This document shows, one piece after another, positions 40,262-50,050 of a stretch of 64,000 bases of DNA; within the stretch, counting starts at the first letter, position 1; each line of letters opens with the position of its first letter. Origin of the DNA: an uncultured Oscillospiraceae bacterium (GTDB lineage Bacteria; Bacillota; Clostridia; Oscillospirales; Ruminococcaceae). The position numbers were made by a program, and so were the translations under genes. The notes under the pieces were generated by a model. It did no database searches, had not been told where the DNA came from, and saw nothing but the letters and a program-made list of their open reading frames with translations. The stretch covers positions 124,001 to 188,000 of the forward strand of contig CAKSPD010000001.1 in NCBI GenBank assembly GCA_934481385.1. Direction: 5' to 3'.

Positions 40262-40534
40262 TCAGATAGTGTGCATAGAATTGAAAATATCTTCGTGCAT
40301 TGTATGTATTGAAAGTCCGAGCTGTTCACCGAGAACATTGAGTCTGTCAACGAGTTCTGAGAAATCGCCGTCAAGCTTTGATATATCAACAAGCATTATC
40401 ATTGCGAACATATCCTGAAGAACACTCTGTGTAACTTCAATAACATTAGCCTGTTTTTCGGCACAGATACCGCTTACCTTGTTAAGAATACCGACATTAT
40501 CCTTGCCGATAACGGTTATAACTGCTTTCATCAT
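40262..40534 (-). CDS. ACT domain protein (UPF0237 family)
   Basis: A 90-residue single ACT domain (MMKAVITVIGKDNVGILNKVSGI, EVTQSVLQDMFAMIMLVDIS) that probably binds an amino acid or similar small effector and pairs with UPF0210. It begins at an ATG with GGAATG-like site. Transcribed first, 25 bases before the UPF0210 gene. Confidence 0.85.
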   Translation of the reverse strand: MMKAVITVIGKDNVGILNKVSGICAEKQANVIEVTQSVLQDMFAMIMLVDISKLDGDFSELVDRLNVLGEQLGLSIHTMHEDIFNSMHTI

Positions 40535-40634
40535 TTGAAAATCATTCCTCCAAAAAATTATTTATATTCATTATATCACACTGAACTTAAAAAGAAAAGG
40601 GAATTTATATAATTTTATTTTTTTACTGAAAAAA

Positions 40635-40676
40635 TTCTGAAAATATATAGCATTTTCTGAAAATATGTGATATAAT
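40635..40676 (+). promoter_or_regulatory. promoter region with 12-bp direct repeat before PHP gene
   Basis: TTCTGAAAATAT occurs at 40635-40646 and 40655-40666 (20 bp apart, two helical turns) directly before GTGATATAAT (-10 at 40671-40676). No good -35 box exists, so it may be activator-dependent. Confidence 0.4.
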
Positions 40677-40707
40677 ATATTCCAAAATATAATGGAAGTG
40701 AAAAATT

Positions 40708-41553
40708 TTGAATATTATTGACTGCCATACTCATACACAGTTTTCAGTCGATTCTGATGCTGATATAATTCAGATGATTGAAAAGGCTGTTTCCCTCGGA
40801 CTCTCGGCATATGCCGTTACTGACCACTGCGAATGCAACAGATGGTATGATGAAGAATATTATAAGGGTGAAGAAGGATATAAATTCTATAATTTCGGAA
40901 AGGATTTTGAAAATTCTGTTTCTGCTGTTACAGAACTTAAAAAGAAATATCCTGATTTCAATCTTATATGCGGTGTTGAACTCGGTCAGGCAACTCAGGA
41001 TATTGAAATTGCTGAAAAGGTTGCAGGTGACAAGCGTCTTGATTTTATTATAGGTTCTGTTCACCAGTTGCCGAAAAAAGATGATTTCTGTTTTCTCGAT
41101 TATCAGAAATACAGTTCAGATGAAATCAGAAACCTCATTGAAAACTATTTTCTTGAAATAAATAAAATCTGCAACTGGGGAAAATTTGACGTTCTCGGTC
41201 ATCTTACCTACAATTTAAGATATATGCACTCTGCTCTCGGATATGACCCTGATATTTCCCCTTTTGATGATATTATTGAAGATTCATTCAGAAAGCTTAT
41301 ACTGAAAGGAAAAGGAATTGAAATAAATACTTCCGGTCTGCGTCAGTCTTACGGTCAGACTTTTCCCAATCTGAAATATGTAAAGCTTTTCCGTCAGCTC
41401 GGCGGTGAAATTATATCCATCGGCTCTGATTCCCATACGGTTAAAGATTTAGGCTCAGGAATAAAAGAGGGCATAAAACTTGCTTATGATGCGGGATTCA
41501 GAAATATATGCTATTTTAAACAGCGTTCTCCTGTTTTTATAGAAATCAATTAG
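40708..41553 (+). CDS. PHP-domain histidinol-phosphatase family protein (HisK/HisJ-like)
   Basis: A 281-residue PHP phosphoesterase with metal-binding CHTHTQFSVDSDADI (residues 5-20), AVTDHCECN, GVELGQ, GSVHQLP, and SDSHT near the C-terminus. This set of His and Asp residues forms the trinuclear centre of HisK-type histidinol phosphatases; no other histidine biosynthesis gene is nearby, so another phosphate ester is possible. It starts with TTG. Confidence 0.75.
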   Translation: MNIIDCHTHTQFSVDSDADIIQMIEKAVSLGLSAYAVTDHCECNRWYDEEYYKGEEGYKFYNFGKDFENSVSAVTELKKKYPDFNLICGVELGQATQDIEIAEKVAGDKRLDFIIGSVHQLPKKDDFCFLDYQKYSSDEIRNLIENYFLEINKICNWGKFDVLGHLTYNLRYMHSALGYDPDISPFDDIIEDSFRKLILKGKGIEINTSGLRQSYGQTFPNLKYVKLFRQLGGEIISIGSDSHTVKDLGSGIKEGIKLAYDAGFRNICYFKQRSPVFIEIN

Positions 41554-41570
41554 AAAGGACTTTTTGAATT

Positions 41571-42050
41571 ATGAATAAGATTATTGACCTTCTGAAACAG
41601 AATGCACGATTCTCAAATGCCCAGATTGCCGATATGCTCGGTATGTCCGAAAGTGAAGTTGCTTCACAGATAAAGGAACTTGAGGACAAGGGCATTATAA
41701 AAGGTTACAGCGTTATTCTCAACGAGGAAATCTATGATAAGTCACAGGTTACTGCTACTATCGAATTAAAGGTAACTCCTCAGAGAGATTGCGGTTTCGA
41801 TGTTATTGCTAAAACTATTATGATGTATGATGAAGTTGAAAGCGTTTCACTGATGTCAGGAGCATATGACCTTGCCATTGAAGTTACAGGCAGAAATCTT
41901 AAAGACGTTGCTCTTTTTGTATCAGAAAAACTCTCTACAATAGAAGGCGTTCTTTCTACTGCAACACATTTCATTCTTAAAAAATACAAAGAAAAAGGTA
42001 TCTTCATCGAAGGTGAAGACGTGGACGAAAGGGGATTTGTTTGTCCATGA
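41571..42050 (+). CDS. Lrp/AsnC family regulator
   Basis: A 159-residue protein with an N-terminal winged helix (MNKIIDLLKQNARFSNAQIADMLG; SESEVASQIKELEDKGIIKGY) and a C-terminal RAM/Lrp domain (VESVSLMSGAYDLAIEVTG). Lrp-type factors sense amino acids. Its stop overlaps the aminotransferase start, so it likely regulates that gene or pathway. Confidence 0.85.
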   Translation: MNKIIDLLKQNARFSNAQIADMLGMSESEVASQIKELEDKGIIKGYSVILNEEIYDKSQVTATIELKVTPQRDCGFDVIAKTIMMYDEVESVSLMSGAYDLAIEVTGRNLKDVALFVSEKLSTIEGVLSTATHFILKKYKEKGIFIEGEDVDERGFVCP

Positions 42051-43228
42051 TAGATTATAATAAAGCTCTTTCAGAAAAAGTAAAGAAAATGAAACCATCG
42101 GGTATAAGAAAATTTTTTGATATTGCTGCAACAAAAAAAGATGTTATAAGTCTTGGTGTCGGTGAACCTGATTTTTCTACCCCGTGGAGTATCAGAAAAA
42201 CTGCTGTAAACACTCTTGAAAGAAAGAAAATTATATACGGTGCTAACAAGGGAATTGAACCTCTGCGTGATGCAATATGCACATATATAAATAAAAAATA
42301 CGGTGTTCAGTATAATTCTGATGATGAAATTATTGTTACTGTCGGTGGTTCAGAGGCAATTGACCTTGCTATAAGAGCTTTGGTTGATGTCGGAGATGAA
42401 GTTCTTGTTGTTGAACCGTCTTTTGTATGCTATGCTCCTCTTGTAGAACTGGCAGGCGGTGTTGCTGTTTCTGTTCCGACTAAAATTGAAAACAATTTCA
42501 AGCTCACTCCTGAAGATTTGGAAGGAAAAATTACAGAAAAAACAAAACTCCTTATACTCCCTTTCCCGAACAACCCGACAGGTGCTGTTATGACTAAAGA
42601 GGATTTGGAAAAAATTGCTGATGTTCTTCGTGATACAAATGTAATCGTCCTTTCAGATGAAATCTATTCTGAACTTACATACGGAAGAAAACATTACTCA
42701 ATCATTCAGATTGACGGTATGCGTGAACGTACAATTTATGTAAACGGTTTTTCAAAGGCGTATGCTATGACAGGCTGGCGACTCGGTTATCTGACTGCTC
42801 CTAAGGAAATTGTAAGCCAGCTCGTAAAAATTCATCAGTACGGCATTATGTGCAGTCCTTTTATAAGCCAGAATGCTGCTATTGAGGCTCTTAACTCCTG
42901 TGACAATGAAGTTAAGAAAATGGTTGAGGAATACGATACAAGAAGAAGATTTCTTGTTAAGGAATTCAACAGAATAGGGCTTGAATGTTTCAATCCTGAG
43001 GGTGCTTTCTATGTATTCCCTTGTATTAAAAGCACAGGTCTTTCAAGCGAAACATTCTGTGAACGACTCCTTGATGAAAAAAATGTTGCTTGTGTTCCCG
43101 GAAATGCTTTCGGTGAAAGCGGTGAGGGATTTATACGTATCTCATACGCATATTCATTAAAGCACCTCACTGAGGCTGTAAGCCGTATAGAAGAATTTGT
43201 AAACGATATAAAGGCAGAAAAAAAATGA
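42047..43228 (+). CDS. class I/II PLP-dependent aminotransferase
   Basis: A 393-residue fold-type I aminotransferase (GEPDFSTP near residue 38, GSEAIDLAIRALVD, FPNNPTGAVM, SDEIYSELTY, NGFSKAYAMTGWRLGY with the PLP lysine, and a C-terminal SEGFIRISYAYS). It resembles PatA/aromatic or aspartate aminotransferases. It overlaps the Lrp gene (ATGA), so the two form a regulated pair. Start chosen at 42047. Confidence 0.85.
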   Translation: MIDYNKALSEKVKKMKPSGIRKFFDIAATKKDVISLGVGEPDFSTPWSIRKTAVNTLERKKIIYGANKGIEPLRDAICTYINKKYGVQYNSDDEIIVTVGGSEAIDLAIRALVDVGDEVLVVEPSFVCYAPLVELAGGVAVSVPTKIENNFKLTPEDLEGKITEKTKLLILPFPNNPTGAVMTKEDLEKIADVLRDTNVIVLSDEIYSELTYGRKHYSIIQIDGMRERTIYVNGFSKAYAMTGWRLGYLTAPKEIVSQLVKIHQYGIMCSPFISQNAAIEALNSCDNEVKKMVEEYDTRRRFLVKEFNRIGLECFNPEGAFYVFPCIKSTGLSSETFCERLLDEKNVACVPGNAFGESGEGFIRISYAYSLKHLTEAVSRIEEFVNDIKAEKK

Positions 43229-44091
43229 ACCGTATCAAAGTAAAATCATCAGCTAAAATAAATCTTTCCCTTGATGTAACAGGAAAACTTCCTGACGGAT
43301 ACCATACAATTGAAAGTGTATTTCAGACTGTCGGAATTTATGATATAACAGAAACTGAAATTTCAGAAGGCAATGATATTTCTCTTGAATGTTCGGATTC
43401 TGATATACCCTGCAATGAAAGAAATATCGCTTACAGAGCTGTTTTGCTTTTTAAAGAACTCTGCGGATTTGATTTCGGCTGTAAGATTAGAATTGAAAAA
43501 AATATTCCCTCACAGGCAGGAATGGGCGGAGGAAGTTCAGACGGTGCTTGTATATTTTACAGTCTGAATAAACTTCTGAATACAGGTTTTACTATTGACG
43601 ATATGCTCCCTTATGCCGAAAAACTTGGTGCTGATGTTCCTTTTTTCCTTATGGGCGGTACTGCATATGTTCAGGGAAAAGGTGAAAAACTTCACCCTCT
43701 GAATGACTTTTCAGGCAATATTATGCTTATTGCAAAGGGTTCGGCAGGAATTTCAACTCCTGAGGCTTACAGAAATATTGATAAACTTGAAAATCCTGTT
43801 CACCCTGATACCCAGAAGTTATTAAAATGCATAAATTCAGGCGATAAAAATGCTTTCCGATATTATGGAAATATCTTTGAACAGGCTGTAAAAAATGATG
43901 ATATAGATACAATAAAATCTGTTATGATGAATAACAATGCTCTTTGTTCTGTTATGACGGGAAGCGGTTCTGCTGTTTTCGGTCAGTTTTCTGATATGGA
44001 TTCAGCATCAAAATGCCGGAATATTCTAAAAGACAGAGGATTTTATGCAGAAGTCTGCAAAACTGAAAAAAATTCATTTATCGATATTTAA
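43225..44091 (+). CDS. ispE: 4-diphosphocytidyl-2-C-methyl-D-erythritol kinase
   Basis: A 288-residue GHMP kinase of the MEP isoprenoid pathway. It shows SSAKINLSLDVTGKLPDGYHT at the N-terminus, PSQAGMGGGSSDGA (ATP loop) and MTGSGSAVFGQF in the C-terminal part. It phosphorylates CDP-ME using ATP. It overlaps the aminotransferase stop by four bases. Confidence 0.95.
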   Translation: MNRIKVKSSAKINLSLDVTGKLPDGYHTIESVFQTVGIYDITETEISEGNDISLECSDSDIPCNERNIAYRAVLLFKELCGFDFGCKIRIEKNIPSQAGMGGGSSDGACIFYSLNKLLNTGFTIDDMLPYAEKLGADVPFFLMGGTAYVQGKGEKLHPLNDFSGNIMLIAKGSAGISTPEAYRNIDKLENPVHPDTQKLLKCINSGDKNAFRYYGNIFEQAVKNDDIDTIKSVMMNNNALCSVMTGSGSAVFGQFSDMDSASKCRNILKDRGFYAEVCKTEKNSFIDI

Positions 44092-44097
44092 TATTTC

Positions 44098-44132
44098 GGG
44101 CGACTTTAAAACAAAGTCGCCCTTTTCTTTTT
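44098..44132. terminator. bidirectional terminator after ispE
   Basis: A 10-bp stem GGGCGACTTT/AAAGTCGCCC with a five-base loop and TTTTCTTTTTT tail between convergent ispE and the S1 gene. Confidence 0.8.
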
Positions 44133-45055
44133 TATGAAAAATCTGTTTCAATAAGCTTTGATGAATTTTCAGGAGTATATACCCACTTTGAAATATGATT
44201 TCCCTCAAAAAAATAATTACATTCGTTTATTCTCTCTGTTCCCTCGCATATATCAACTATAATAAGCTTTACTTTCATTTTTTCCGGAATAAGTGCCTTT
44301 ATATATACGCTGACCTGCTGTCCTGCCCTGACATCTTCACGGGGTTCGGCAAGACCTGCAAGATTCGGCGTAAGCTCAATAAATATTCCATAGCTTTCAA
44401 CTGAACGCACTATTCCCGATACTGTTTCGCCTGCCTGAAACTGTTCTGCATTTTCAGTCCACGTTCCGAGAAGTTCCTTATGAGTAAGACATATTCTGCC
44501 GTTTTCGTTGCTTTTTACGATTACACGTATATCCTGCCATGTTGTGAATCTGTCGGACGGGTGGGAAATCCTTGAAACAGAAATCATATCAATCGGTATC
44601 AATGAGGGTATTCCGCAACCTATATCAACAAAACAGCCGAAAGGTTCAAGATGTGTAACACGGGCATTTATTATATCTCCGGCAGAAAGTTTTTTTATGT
44701 AATTTTCATAACATTCCTGCTGTGCAAGTCTTCTTGAAAGAACTGCATACTTTTTTCCGTTTTCATCAGTTTCAACTGACATTACCTTAAAGCATACATA
44801 TTTGTTTACACGAGAGATAAGTGCTATATCCTTTGTATAGCCCTCTGATATTCCAACAGCACCTTCTTCACGCTTTATAATTCCACTCATACATGGAAGC
44901 TCTACTATAAGATTATGACTGTTGTCACAGACAGATGCCCTTGCTTCAAGAATTTCATCTTTTTCCATAGCCTGCAAAAGTCCCTCTGCGGAACTTATAT
45001 ATTTTCTATTTTCAGCTGTTGCAAAAATACAGCCCTCCGGTTTAAAATTTTTCAT
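44132..45055 (-). CDS. S1-domain RNA-binding protein, two repeats
   Basis: A 307-residue protein starting MKNFKPEGCIFATAENRKY. It has two S1 OB-fold domains (about 128-205, GDIINARVTHLEPFGCFVDIG; about 213-275, GETVSGIVRSVESYGIFIELTP). Similar to the short S1/RpsA-type proteins of Firmicutes that may affect translation or RNA turnover. I use ATG at 45055; an upstream ATG in the same frame exists at 45067. Confidence 0.75.
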   Translation of the reverse strand: MKNFKPEGCIFATAENRKYISSAEGLLQAMEKDEILEARASVCDNSHNLIVELPCMSGIIKREEGAVGISEGYTKDIALISRVNKYVCFKVMSVETDENGKKYAVLSRRLAQQECYENYIKKLSAGDIINARVTHLEPFGCFVDIGCGIPSLIPIDMISVSRISHPSDRFTTWQDIRVIVKSNENGRICLTHKELLGTWTENAEQFQAGETVSGIVRSVESYGIFIELTPNLAGLAEPREDVRAGQQVSVYIKALIPEKMKVKLIIVDICEGTERINECNYFFEGNHISKWVYTPENSSKLIETDFS

Positions 45056-45176
45056 TTCGGCCTCCACTTTCTATTCAGATTTTTTACTTTCCGATGATAA
45101 ATATTTATGCACCGTTTTATAAGAATATGACGGGCGGTTTTCAAATAATTTCCGCCCGTTTTTAAGATATTCTGTT

Positions 45177-45533
45177 TTAAGTGTCTGATACCCTTACTTT
45201 CATTCCGCCGTATGAAAGCATAAGCGATTTTACATTGTTTGCATATTCGGAATCGCATATTATATATACATACGCATTACTGCGGAGTTTCGGTTCTTCT
45301 ATAACGCTTTTCGGAATGTCGCTTTCCATTACTGCCGTAAAATAATTCTGTCTTGTAACGGCTGTCGGAAGAAGTGTATATCTTGTCTTATGCTCTATTC
45401 CCTCAAACTGTGTCGCCTCACGGCTGTATACTATTCCTGTACGCTTTATCCCTTTTACTCCGGCTTTTATTCTTCCGGAAACTATCTCTGCTATATCCGC
45501 AGTTTCAAATTCTCCGCTTACTCTTACAAGCAT
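45177..45533 (-). CDS. conserved-looking hypothetical protein, 118 residues
   Basis: A small alpha/beta protein (starts MLVRVSGEFETADIAEIVSGRI) with no signal, membrane segment or recognised motif. It has a good site (GGAGGAAT) and stands alone between the S1 gene and the divergent DUF951 gene. Its two halves look like a ferredoxin-type fold by strand-helix pattern, which is only a guess. Confidence 0.55.
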   Translation of the reverse strand: MLVRVSGEFETADIAEIVSGRIKAGVKGIKRTGIVYSREATQFEGIEHKTRYTLLPTAVTRQNYFTAVMESDIPKSVIEEPKLRSNAYVYIICDSEYANNVKSLMLSYGGMKVRVSDT

Positions 45534-45593
45534 CGTTTTTATTCCTCCATATCTGTTTTTATATTATTCTTGCATAAATATCAGATTTTATAC

Positions 45594-45622
45594 TTGATTT
45601 AAACATGTTTTTGTGTTATAAT
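45594..45622 (+). promoter_or_regulatory. promoter of DUF951 gene, TTGATT-17-TATAAT
   Basis: Plus-strand -35 45594-45599, -10 45617-45622. It probably transcribes the DUF951-prfA-tsaC-coaE run. Confidence 0.7.
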
Positions 45623-45659
45623 ATATTCGCAGATTTTATAAATGAAAGGAGCTTTTTTT

Positions 45660-45848
45660 ATGGACGTCAGAGCAGGCGATATTCTTAAAATGAAAAAAAA
45701 TCACCCTTGCGGTTCAAATGAATTTTATGTTATCCGTTCCGGTATGGATTTCAGACTCAGATGTTTAAAATGCTCCAGAGAATTTATGATTCCACGCAAT
45801 AAAATTGAAAAAAATATCCGCCAGATTATCAGGAGCGGTGAGGGTTAG
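45660..45848 (+). CDS. DUF951 family protein
   Basis: A 62-residue basic protein (MDVRAGDILKMKKNHPCGSNEFYVIRSG) of the DUF951 family, typical of Firmicutes; its role is unknown but it is commonly next to translation genes. One Cys-x-x-Cys pair (LRCLKCSREF) may bind zinc. I start at ATG 45660; ATG 45642 in the same frame is close to the promoter. Confidence 0.8.
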   Translation: MDVRAGDILKMKKNHPCGSNEFYVIRSGMDFRLRCLKCSREFMIPRNKIEKNIRQIIRSGEG

Positions 45849-45894
45849 CTTTTTCTTTCATATCTCACAAAATAATTTTTAAAGGAGTTTTTTT

Positions 45895-46965
45895 ATGTTT
45901 GAAAAGTTAAACCTTATGGAACAGAAATATGAAGAAATAAGTCAGAAACTTTCTGACCCTTCCGTTATTTCTGACAATAAACTTTATAGTCAGCTTATGC
46001 GTGAATTTAAAAATATGACACCGATTATCGAAAAATTCAGAGAATACAAAAAAGCTCAGGAATCACTCAATGAGGCTCAGGAAATTTTAAATTCAAGCGA
46101 TGACAAGGATTTCAGGGAAATGGCTCAGGCTGAATATGAGGAGTCAAAGGAAAAAATCAGTTCCTGTACGGAAGAACTTAAAATTCTTCTCCTTCCGAAA
46201 GACCCCAATGATGATAAAAACGTTATTATAGAAATCAGAGGCGGTGCAGGCGGTGAGGAGGCTTCTCTCTTTGCAAATTCACTTTACAGAATGTATACTA
46301 TGTATGCTGAATCAAAGGGCTGGAAACAGGAAATCCTTAATGCCAATCCCACAGAACTCGGCGGATTTAAGGAAATTTCATTTTCAATCGAGGGTAGCGG
46401 TGCATATTCAAGACTCAAATATGAAAGCGGTGTTCACAGAGTCCAGAGAGTCCCTGAAACAGAATCTCAGGGCAGAATACACACTTCAACTGTTACTGTT
46501 GCCGTACTCGTTGAGGCTGATGAAGTTGAACTTGAAATAAATCCGGCTGACCTTTCTATTGATTATTTTCGTGCAAGCGGTGCAGGCGGTCAGCATATCA
46601 ACAAAACTGAATCGGCTGTCAGAATTACTCACATTCCGACAGGTATTGTCGTTGAATGTCAGGACGAAAGAAGTCAGCATAAAAATAAAGATAAGGCTAT
46701 GAAAGTTCTGCGTTCAAGAATATATGAGGGTATGCTAAGGGAACAGAATGAAAAAATTGCCTCTGAAAGAAAAATGCAGGTCGGAACAGGTGACCGTTCA
46801 GAGCGTATCAGAACTTATAATTACCCTCAGGGAAGATTTACTGACCACAGAATAAATCTCACTATATACAGACTTGAAGATTTGCTTAACGGAAATCTCG
46901 ATGAAGTCTTTGACGCTCTCGCTACTGCTGACCAGGCAGAAAAATTAGCAAGTCAGGAATATTAA
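45895..46965 (+). CDS. prfA: peptide chain release factor 1
   Basis: A 356-residue RF1. It has the catalytic GGQ ([16 protein letters not shown], about residue 230) and the RF1-type PxT region (ANPTELGG near 150 is not the recognition site; the PET segment near 190, VPETESQGR, is). It recognises UAA and UAG stop codons and releases peptides. Plain AAGGAG site. It begins a translation/metabolism cluster. Confidence 0.95.
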   Translation: MFEKLNLMEQKYEEISQKLSDPSVISDNKLYSQLMREFKNMTPIIEKFREYKKAQESLNEAQEILNSSDDKDFREMAQAEYEESKEKISSCTEELKILLLPKDPNDDKNVIIEIRGGAGGEEASLFANSLYRMYTMYAESKGWKQEILNANPTELGGFKEISFSIEGSGAYSRLKYESGVHRVQRVPETESQGRIHTSTVTVAVLVEADEVELEINPADLSIDYFRASGAGGQHINKTESAVRITHIPTGIVVECQDERSQHKNKDKAMKVLRSRIYEGMLREQNEKIASERKMQVGTGDRSERIRTYNYPQGRFTDHRINLTIYRLEDLLNGNLDEVFDALATADQAEKLASQEY

Positions 46966-46970
46966 TAACT

Positions 46971-47990
46971 ATGAATACTCTTTTACTTAAAGATGATGAA
47001 AACGGTCTGAAATATTCAGCCGAACTTATTAAAAACGGTGAAATTGTTGCATTTCCTACTGAAACGGTTTACGGTCTTGGTGCTGATGCAACAAATGAAT
47101 CAGCCGTCAGAAAAATTTTTCAGGCTAAAGGCAGACCTTCAGATAATCCGCTTATAGTTCATCTGCACGATTTTTCCGAATCAGTGAAATATACTTCATA
47201 TATTCCGCAGATTGCTTTTAAGGTTGCAGAAAAATTCTGCCCAGGCCCGATTACACTTGTTCTCCCGAAAAATGATAAAATTCCGCTTGTAACATCAGGC
47301 GGTCTTGATACTGTCGGAATAAGAATACCTCTCCACCCCTCTGCAAGAAAACTTATTGAATTGTGCGGAAAACCTGTTTCAGCTCCGTCTGCAAATACTT
47401 CAGGTTATCCGAGTCCGACTTCTGCAATGCATGTTATGCGTGATATGAACGGCAAAATTCCGGCAATCGTTGACGGCGGTGAATCACTATACGGTGTTGA
47501 ATCCACTGTAATATGCTTTGAAAACGAAAATTCAATAAGAATACTCCGCCCCGGATTTATTACCCGTGAGGATTTGCTTTCTGTATGCGATAATGTTATT
47601 ATAGACCCTGCTGTTACAGAGGGAATAAAAGACAGTTCCCAGAAAGTTATGTCCCCCGGTATGAAATATAAACATTACTCCCCTTCTGCTGATATTGCTC
47701 TCGTTGAGGGAAATATACAGAAATTTACTGAATTTGCAGAAAATCACAGAGGTGAGGGTATATATTACCTTATATTTGACGAAGATATAGACAGTATTAA
47801 ACTTGAAAACTGTATTCCTTACGGTGCTGACAGCATTGAACAGGCTCATCTTATTTTTGCAAAACTGCGTGAGCTTGATGAAATAAATGCAAAACGTGTA
47901 TATGTAAGAGTTCCCGAAAAAACAGGTGTGGGGCTTGCCGTATACAACAGACTTATAAGGGCATCAGGCTTTGAGGTGATAAGATTATGA
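46971..47990 (+). CDS. L-threonylcarbamoyladenylate synthase (TsaC/Sua5)
   Basis: A 339-residue YrdC/Sua5-type enzyme: the N-terminal YrdC domain (AFPTETVYGLGADATNESAV, FPARPG-like KFCPGPITLVLPK, APSANTSG) makes threonylcarbamoyl-AMP for tRNA t6A; residues 240-339 form the Sua5 C-terminal domain. Six bases after prfA and overlapping coaE, indicating one transcript. Confidence 0.9.
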   Translation: MNTLLLKDDENGLKYSAELIKNGEIVAFPTETVYGLGADATNESAVRKIFQAKGRPSDNPLIVHLHDFSESVKYTSYIPQIAFKVAEKFCPGPITLVLPKNDKIPLVTSGGLDTVGIRIPLHPSARKLIELCGKPVSAPSANTSGYPSPTSAMHVMRDMNGKIPAIVDGGESLYGVESTVICFENENSIRILRPGFITREDLLSVCDNVIIDPAVTEGIKDSSQKVMSPGMKYKHYSPSADIALVEGNIQKFTEFAENHRGEGIYYLIFDEDIDSIKLENCIPYGADSIEQAHLIFAKLRELDEINAKRVYVRVPEKTGVGLAVYNRLIRASGFEVIRL

Positions 47991-48583
47991 TTGTCGGTCT
48001 GACAGGTCAGACAGGTGCAGGAAAAAGCACTGTTTCTGATGCATTTGCTGAAATGGGTTTTGCTGTAATCAATGCTGATATTGTTGCAAGAAAAGTTGTT
48101 GAAAGAGGTTCTGATTGTTTCAGAAAACTTGAAAATAATTTCGGTTCTGAAATAATAAATCCTGACGGCACTCTTAACCGAAAAAAACTCGGCTGTATCG
48201 TTTTCAGCGACAGTGAAAAATTACATCTGCTCAACAGTATTATGTATCCTGCTATTACTGATGAAATAAAAAATCAGATTCAGAATTATTCTGAATCCGG
48301 AAAAAAATTTATACTTCTTGATGCCCCGACACTTTTTGAAAGTAATACAGATAAACTCTGCGATATTATAGTATCTGTCGTTGCTGATTATGATATACGA
48401 AAAAAACGCATTATAAACCGTGACGGTATCACTCCACAGCAGGCTGATGACAGAATAAATTCACAGCACAGTCAGGATTTCTTTATAAGAAATTCAGATT
48501 ATTATATAACAAACAATGATTCCATTGAAAAGGCTCTTTCAGATACTTCTGAAATTGCTTTTAAGATTATGAAATCAGATTAA
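47987..48583 (+). CDS. coaE: dephospho-CoA kinase
   Basis: A 198-residue kinase with P-loop MIVGLTGQTGAGKSTVSDAF at the N-terminus, LLDAPTLFE and later RIINRDG motifs typical of CoaE. It phosphorylates dephospho-CoA at the ribose in the last step of CoA synthesis. It overlaps tsaC by four bases. Confidence 0.9.
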   Translation: MIVGLTGQTGAGKSTVSDAFAEMGFAVINADIVARKVVERGSDCFRKLENNFGSEIINPDGTLNRKKLGCIVFSDSEKLHLLNSIMYPAITDEIKNQIQNYSESGKKFILLDAPTLFESNTDKLCDIIVSVVADYDIRKKRIINRDGITPQQADDRINSQHSQDFFIRNSDYYITNNDSIEKALSDTSEIAFKIMKSD

Positions 48584-48601
48584 AACAGGAGGTCTTTTTT
48601 T

Positions 48602-50008
48602 ATGTCAGAAGAAAAAAAATTATCAGAACAGCTCAAGGAAAAACTCTTTTCCGCAAAGAAAAATGCTGTTTACAGAATGAATGATTCCGAAATTGAAGTA
48701 TGCGACAATTTCGCTGAGGATTATAAAAAATTTCTCGACTCCGCCAAGACTGAACGTGAAGCCGTTGAAACAACTGTAAAAATCCTTGAAGAAAAAGGAT
48801 ACAAGGAATATAAAACCGGTTCAGGTCTTAAAGCCGGTGACAGAATTTATCGTGTAAACAGAGGAAAAGCTGTTATCTGTGCTATTATCGGTTCTGAGCC
48901 TATTGAAAAAGGTGTAAGACTTTGTGCTGCACACATAGATTCACCAAGACTTGACCTTAAACAGAATCCTGTTTATGAGGACTGCCAGACTGCTTTCTTT
49001 AAGACACATTATTACGGCGGTATAAAGAAATATCAGTGGACTGCTATTCCTCTTTCACTTCACGGTGTAATCGTAAAATCAAACGGCGAAAAAATTACTG
49101 TCAGAATCGGTGAAGATGAAAATGACCCTGTTTTCTGCGTTACAGACCTTCTTCCGCACCTTGCTACTGAACAGTCAAAGAGAACTCTCGGACAGGGTAT
49201 AAAGGGTGAGGAACTTAATATAATTATCGGTTCAAGACCTTTCAGGCAGGACGAAACAAGTGAAGCTGTAAAACTTAATATCCTTAACATTCTTTTTGAA
49301 AAATACGGAATTACAGAATCTGATTTCATTTCAGCAGAACTTGAAGCTGTTCCGTCATTCAAGGCTAAAGATGTAGGATTTGACAGAAGTATGATTGGTT
49401 CATACGGTCACGATGACAGAGTTTGTGCGTATACAGCTTTTCGTGCAACTGTTGATTTTGAGGGAACTCCTGAACATACTGCTGTAACTGTTCTTACTGA
49501 TAAAGAAGAAACAGGAAGTGACGGCAATACCGGTTTATGCTCATCTTATCTGAAATATTTTATTGAAGATTTGGCTTCCGAATTCGGTCAGGACGGCAGA
49601 ACAGTTATGTCTGCATCACAGTGCCTTTCTGCTGATGTAAATGCTGCATTTGACCCGACATATTCCGATGTTTATGAAAGAAACAACTGTGCATATATCA
49701 ACAAGGGTGTATGCGTTACAAAGTATACAGGTGCAAGAGGAAAGTCAGGAACTTCCGATGCTTCAGCCGAATTTGTCGGAACTATAAGAAATCTTCTTGA
49801 CAGCAAAAATGTTATCTGGCAGACAGGTGAACTCGGAAAAGTTGATATAGGCGGTGGCGGTACTGTTGCGGCATATATTGCAAACCTCAACATTGATACA
49901 ATTGATGTCGGTGTTCCTGTTCTCTCAATGCACGCTCCTTTTGAAATCGTTTCAAAGATTGACACATATATGGCTTACAGAGCATTTTCAGTATTTATAG
50001 AATCATAA
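48602..50008 (+). CDS. M18 family aminopeptidase
   Basis: A 468-residue metallopeptidase of family M18 (AAHIDSPRLDLKQNPVYED, the metal-binding His and Asp; GSYGHDDRVCAYTA; DKEETGSDGNTG; CLSADVNAAFDPTY; PVLSMHAPFEIV). It removes N-terminal residues, often acidic ones, from peptides in the cytoplasm. It has a good AGGAGG site and lies after coaE. Confidence 0.9.
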   Translation: MSEEKKLSEQLKEKLFSAKKNAVYRMNDSEIEVCDNFAEDYKKFLDSAKTEREAVETTVKILEEKGYKEYKTGSGLKAGDRIYRVNRGKAVICAIIGSEPIEKGVRLCAAHIDSPRLDLKQNPVYEDCQTAFFKTHYYGGIKKYQWTAIPLSLHGVIVKSNGEKITVRIGEDENDPVFCVTDLLPHLATEQSKRTLGQGIKGEELNIIIGSRPFRQDETSEAVKLNILNILFEKYGITESDFISAELEAVPSFKAKDVGFDRSMIGSYGHDDRVCAYTAFRATVDFEGTPEHTAVTVLTDKEETGSDGNTGLCSSYLKYFIEDLASEFGQDGRTVMSASQCLSADVNAAFDPTYSDVYERNNCAYINKGVCVTKYTGARGKSGTSDASAEFVGTIRNLLDSKNVIWQTGELGKVDIGGGGTVAAYIANLNIDTIDVGVPVLSMHAPFEIVSKIDTYMAYRAFSVFIES

Positions 50009-50015
50009 TTAAAAA

Positions 50016-50050
50016 AAGTGGTCTTTTAAAAAGACCACTTTTATTTTTTT
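50016..50050. terminator. bidirectional terminator after M18 peptidase
   Basis: An 11-bp stem AAGTGGTCTTT/AAAGACCACTT with three-base loop and T/A runs on both sides. Confidence 0.8.
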
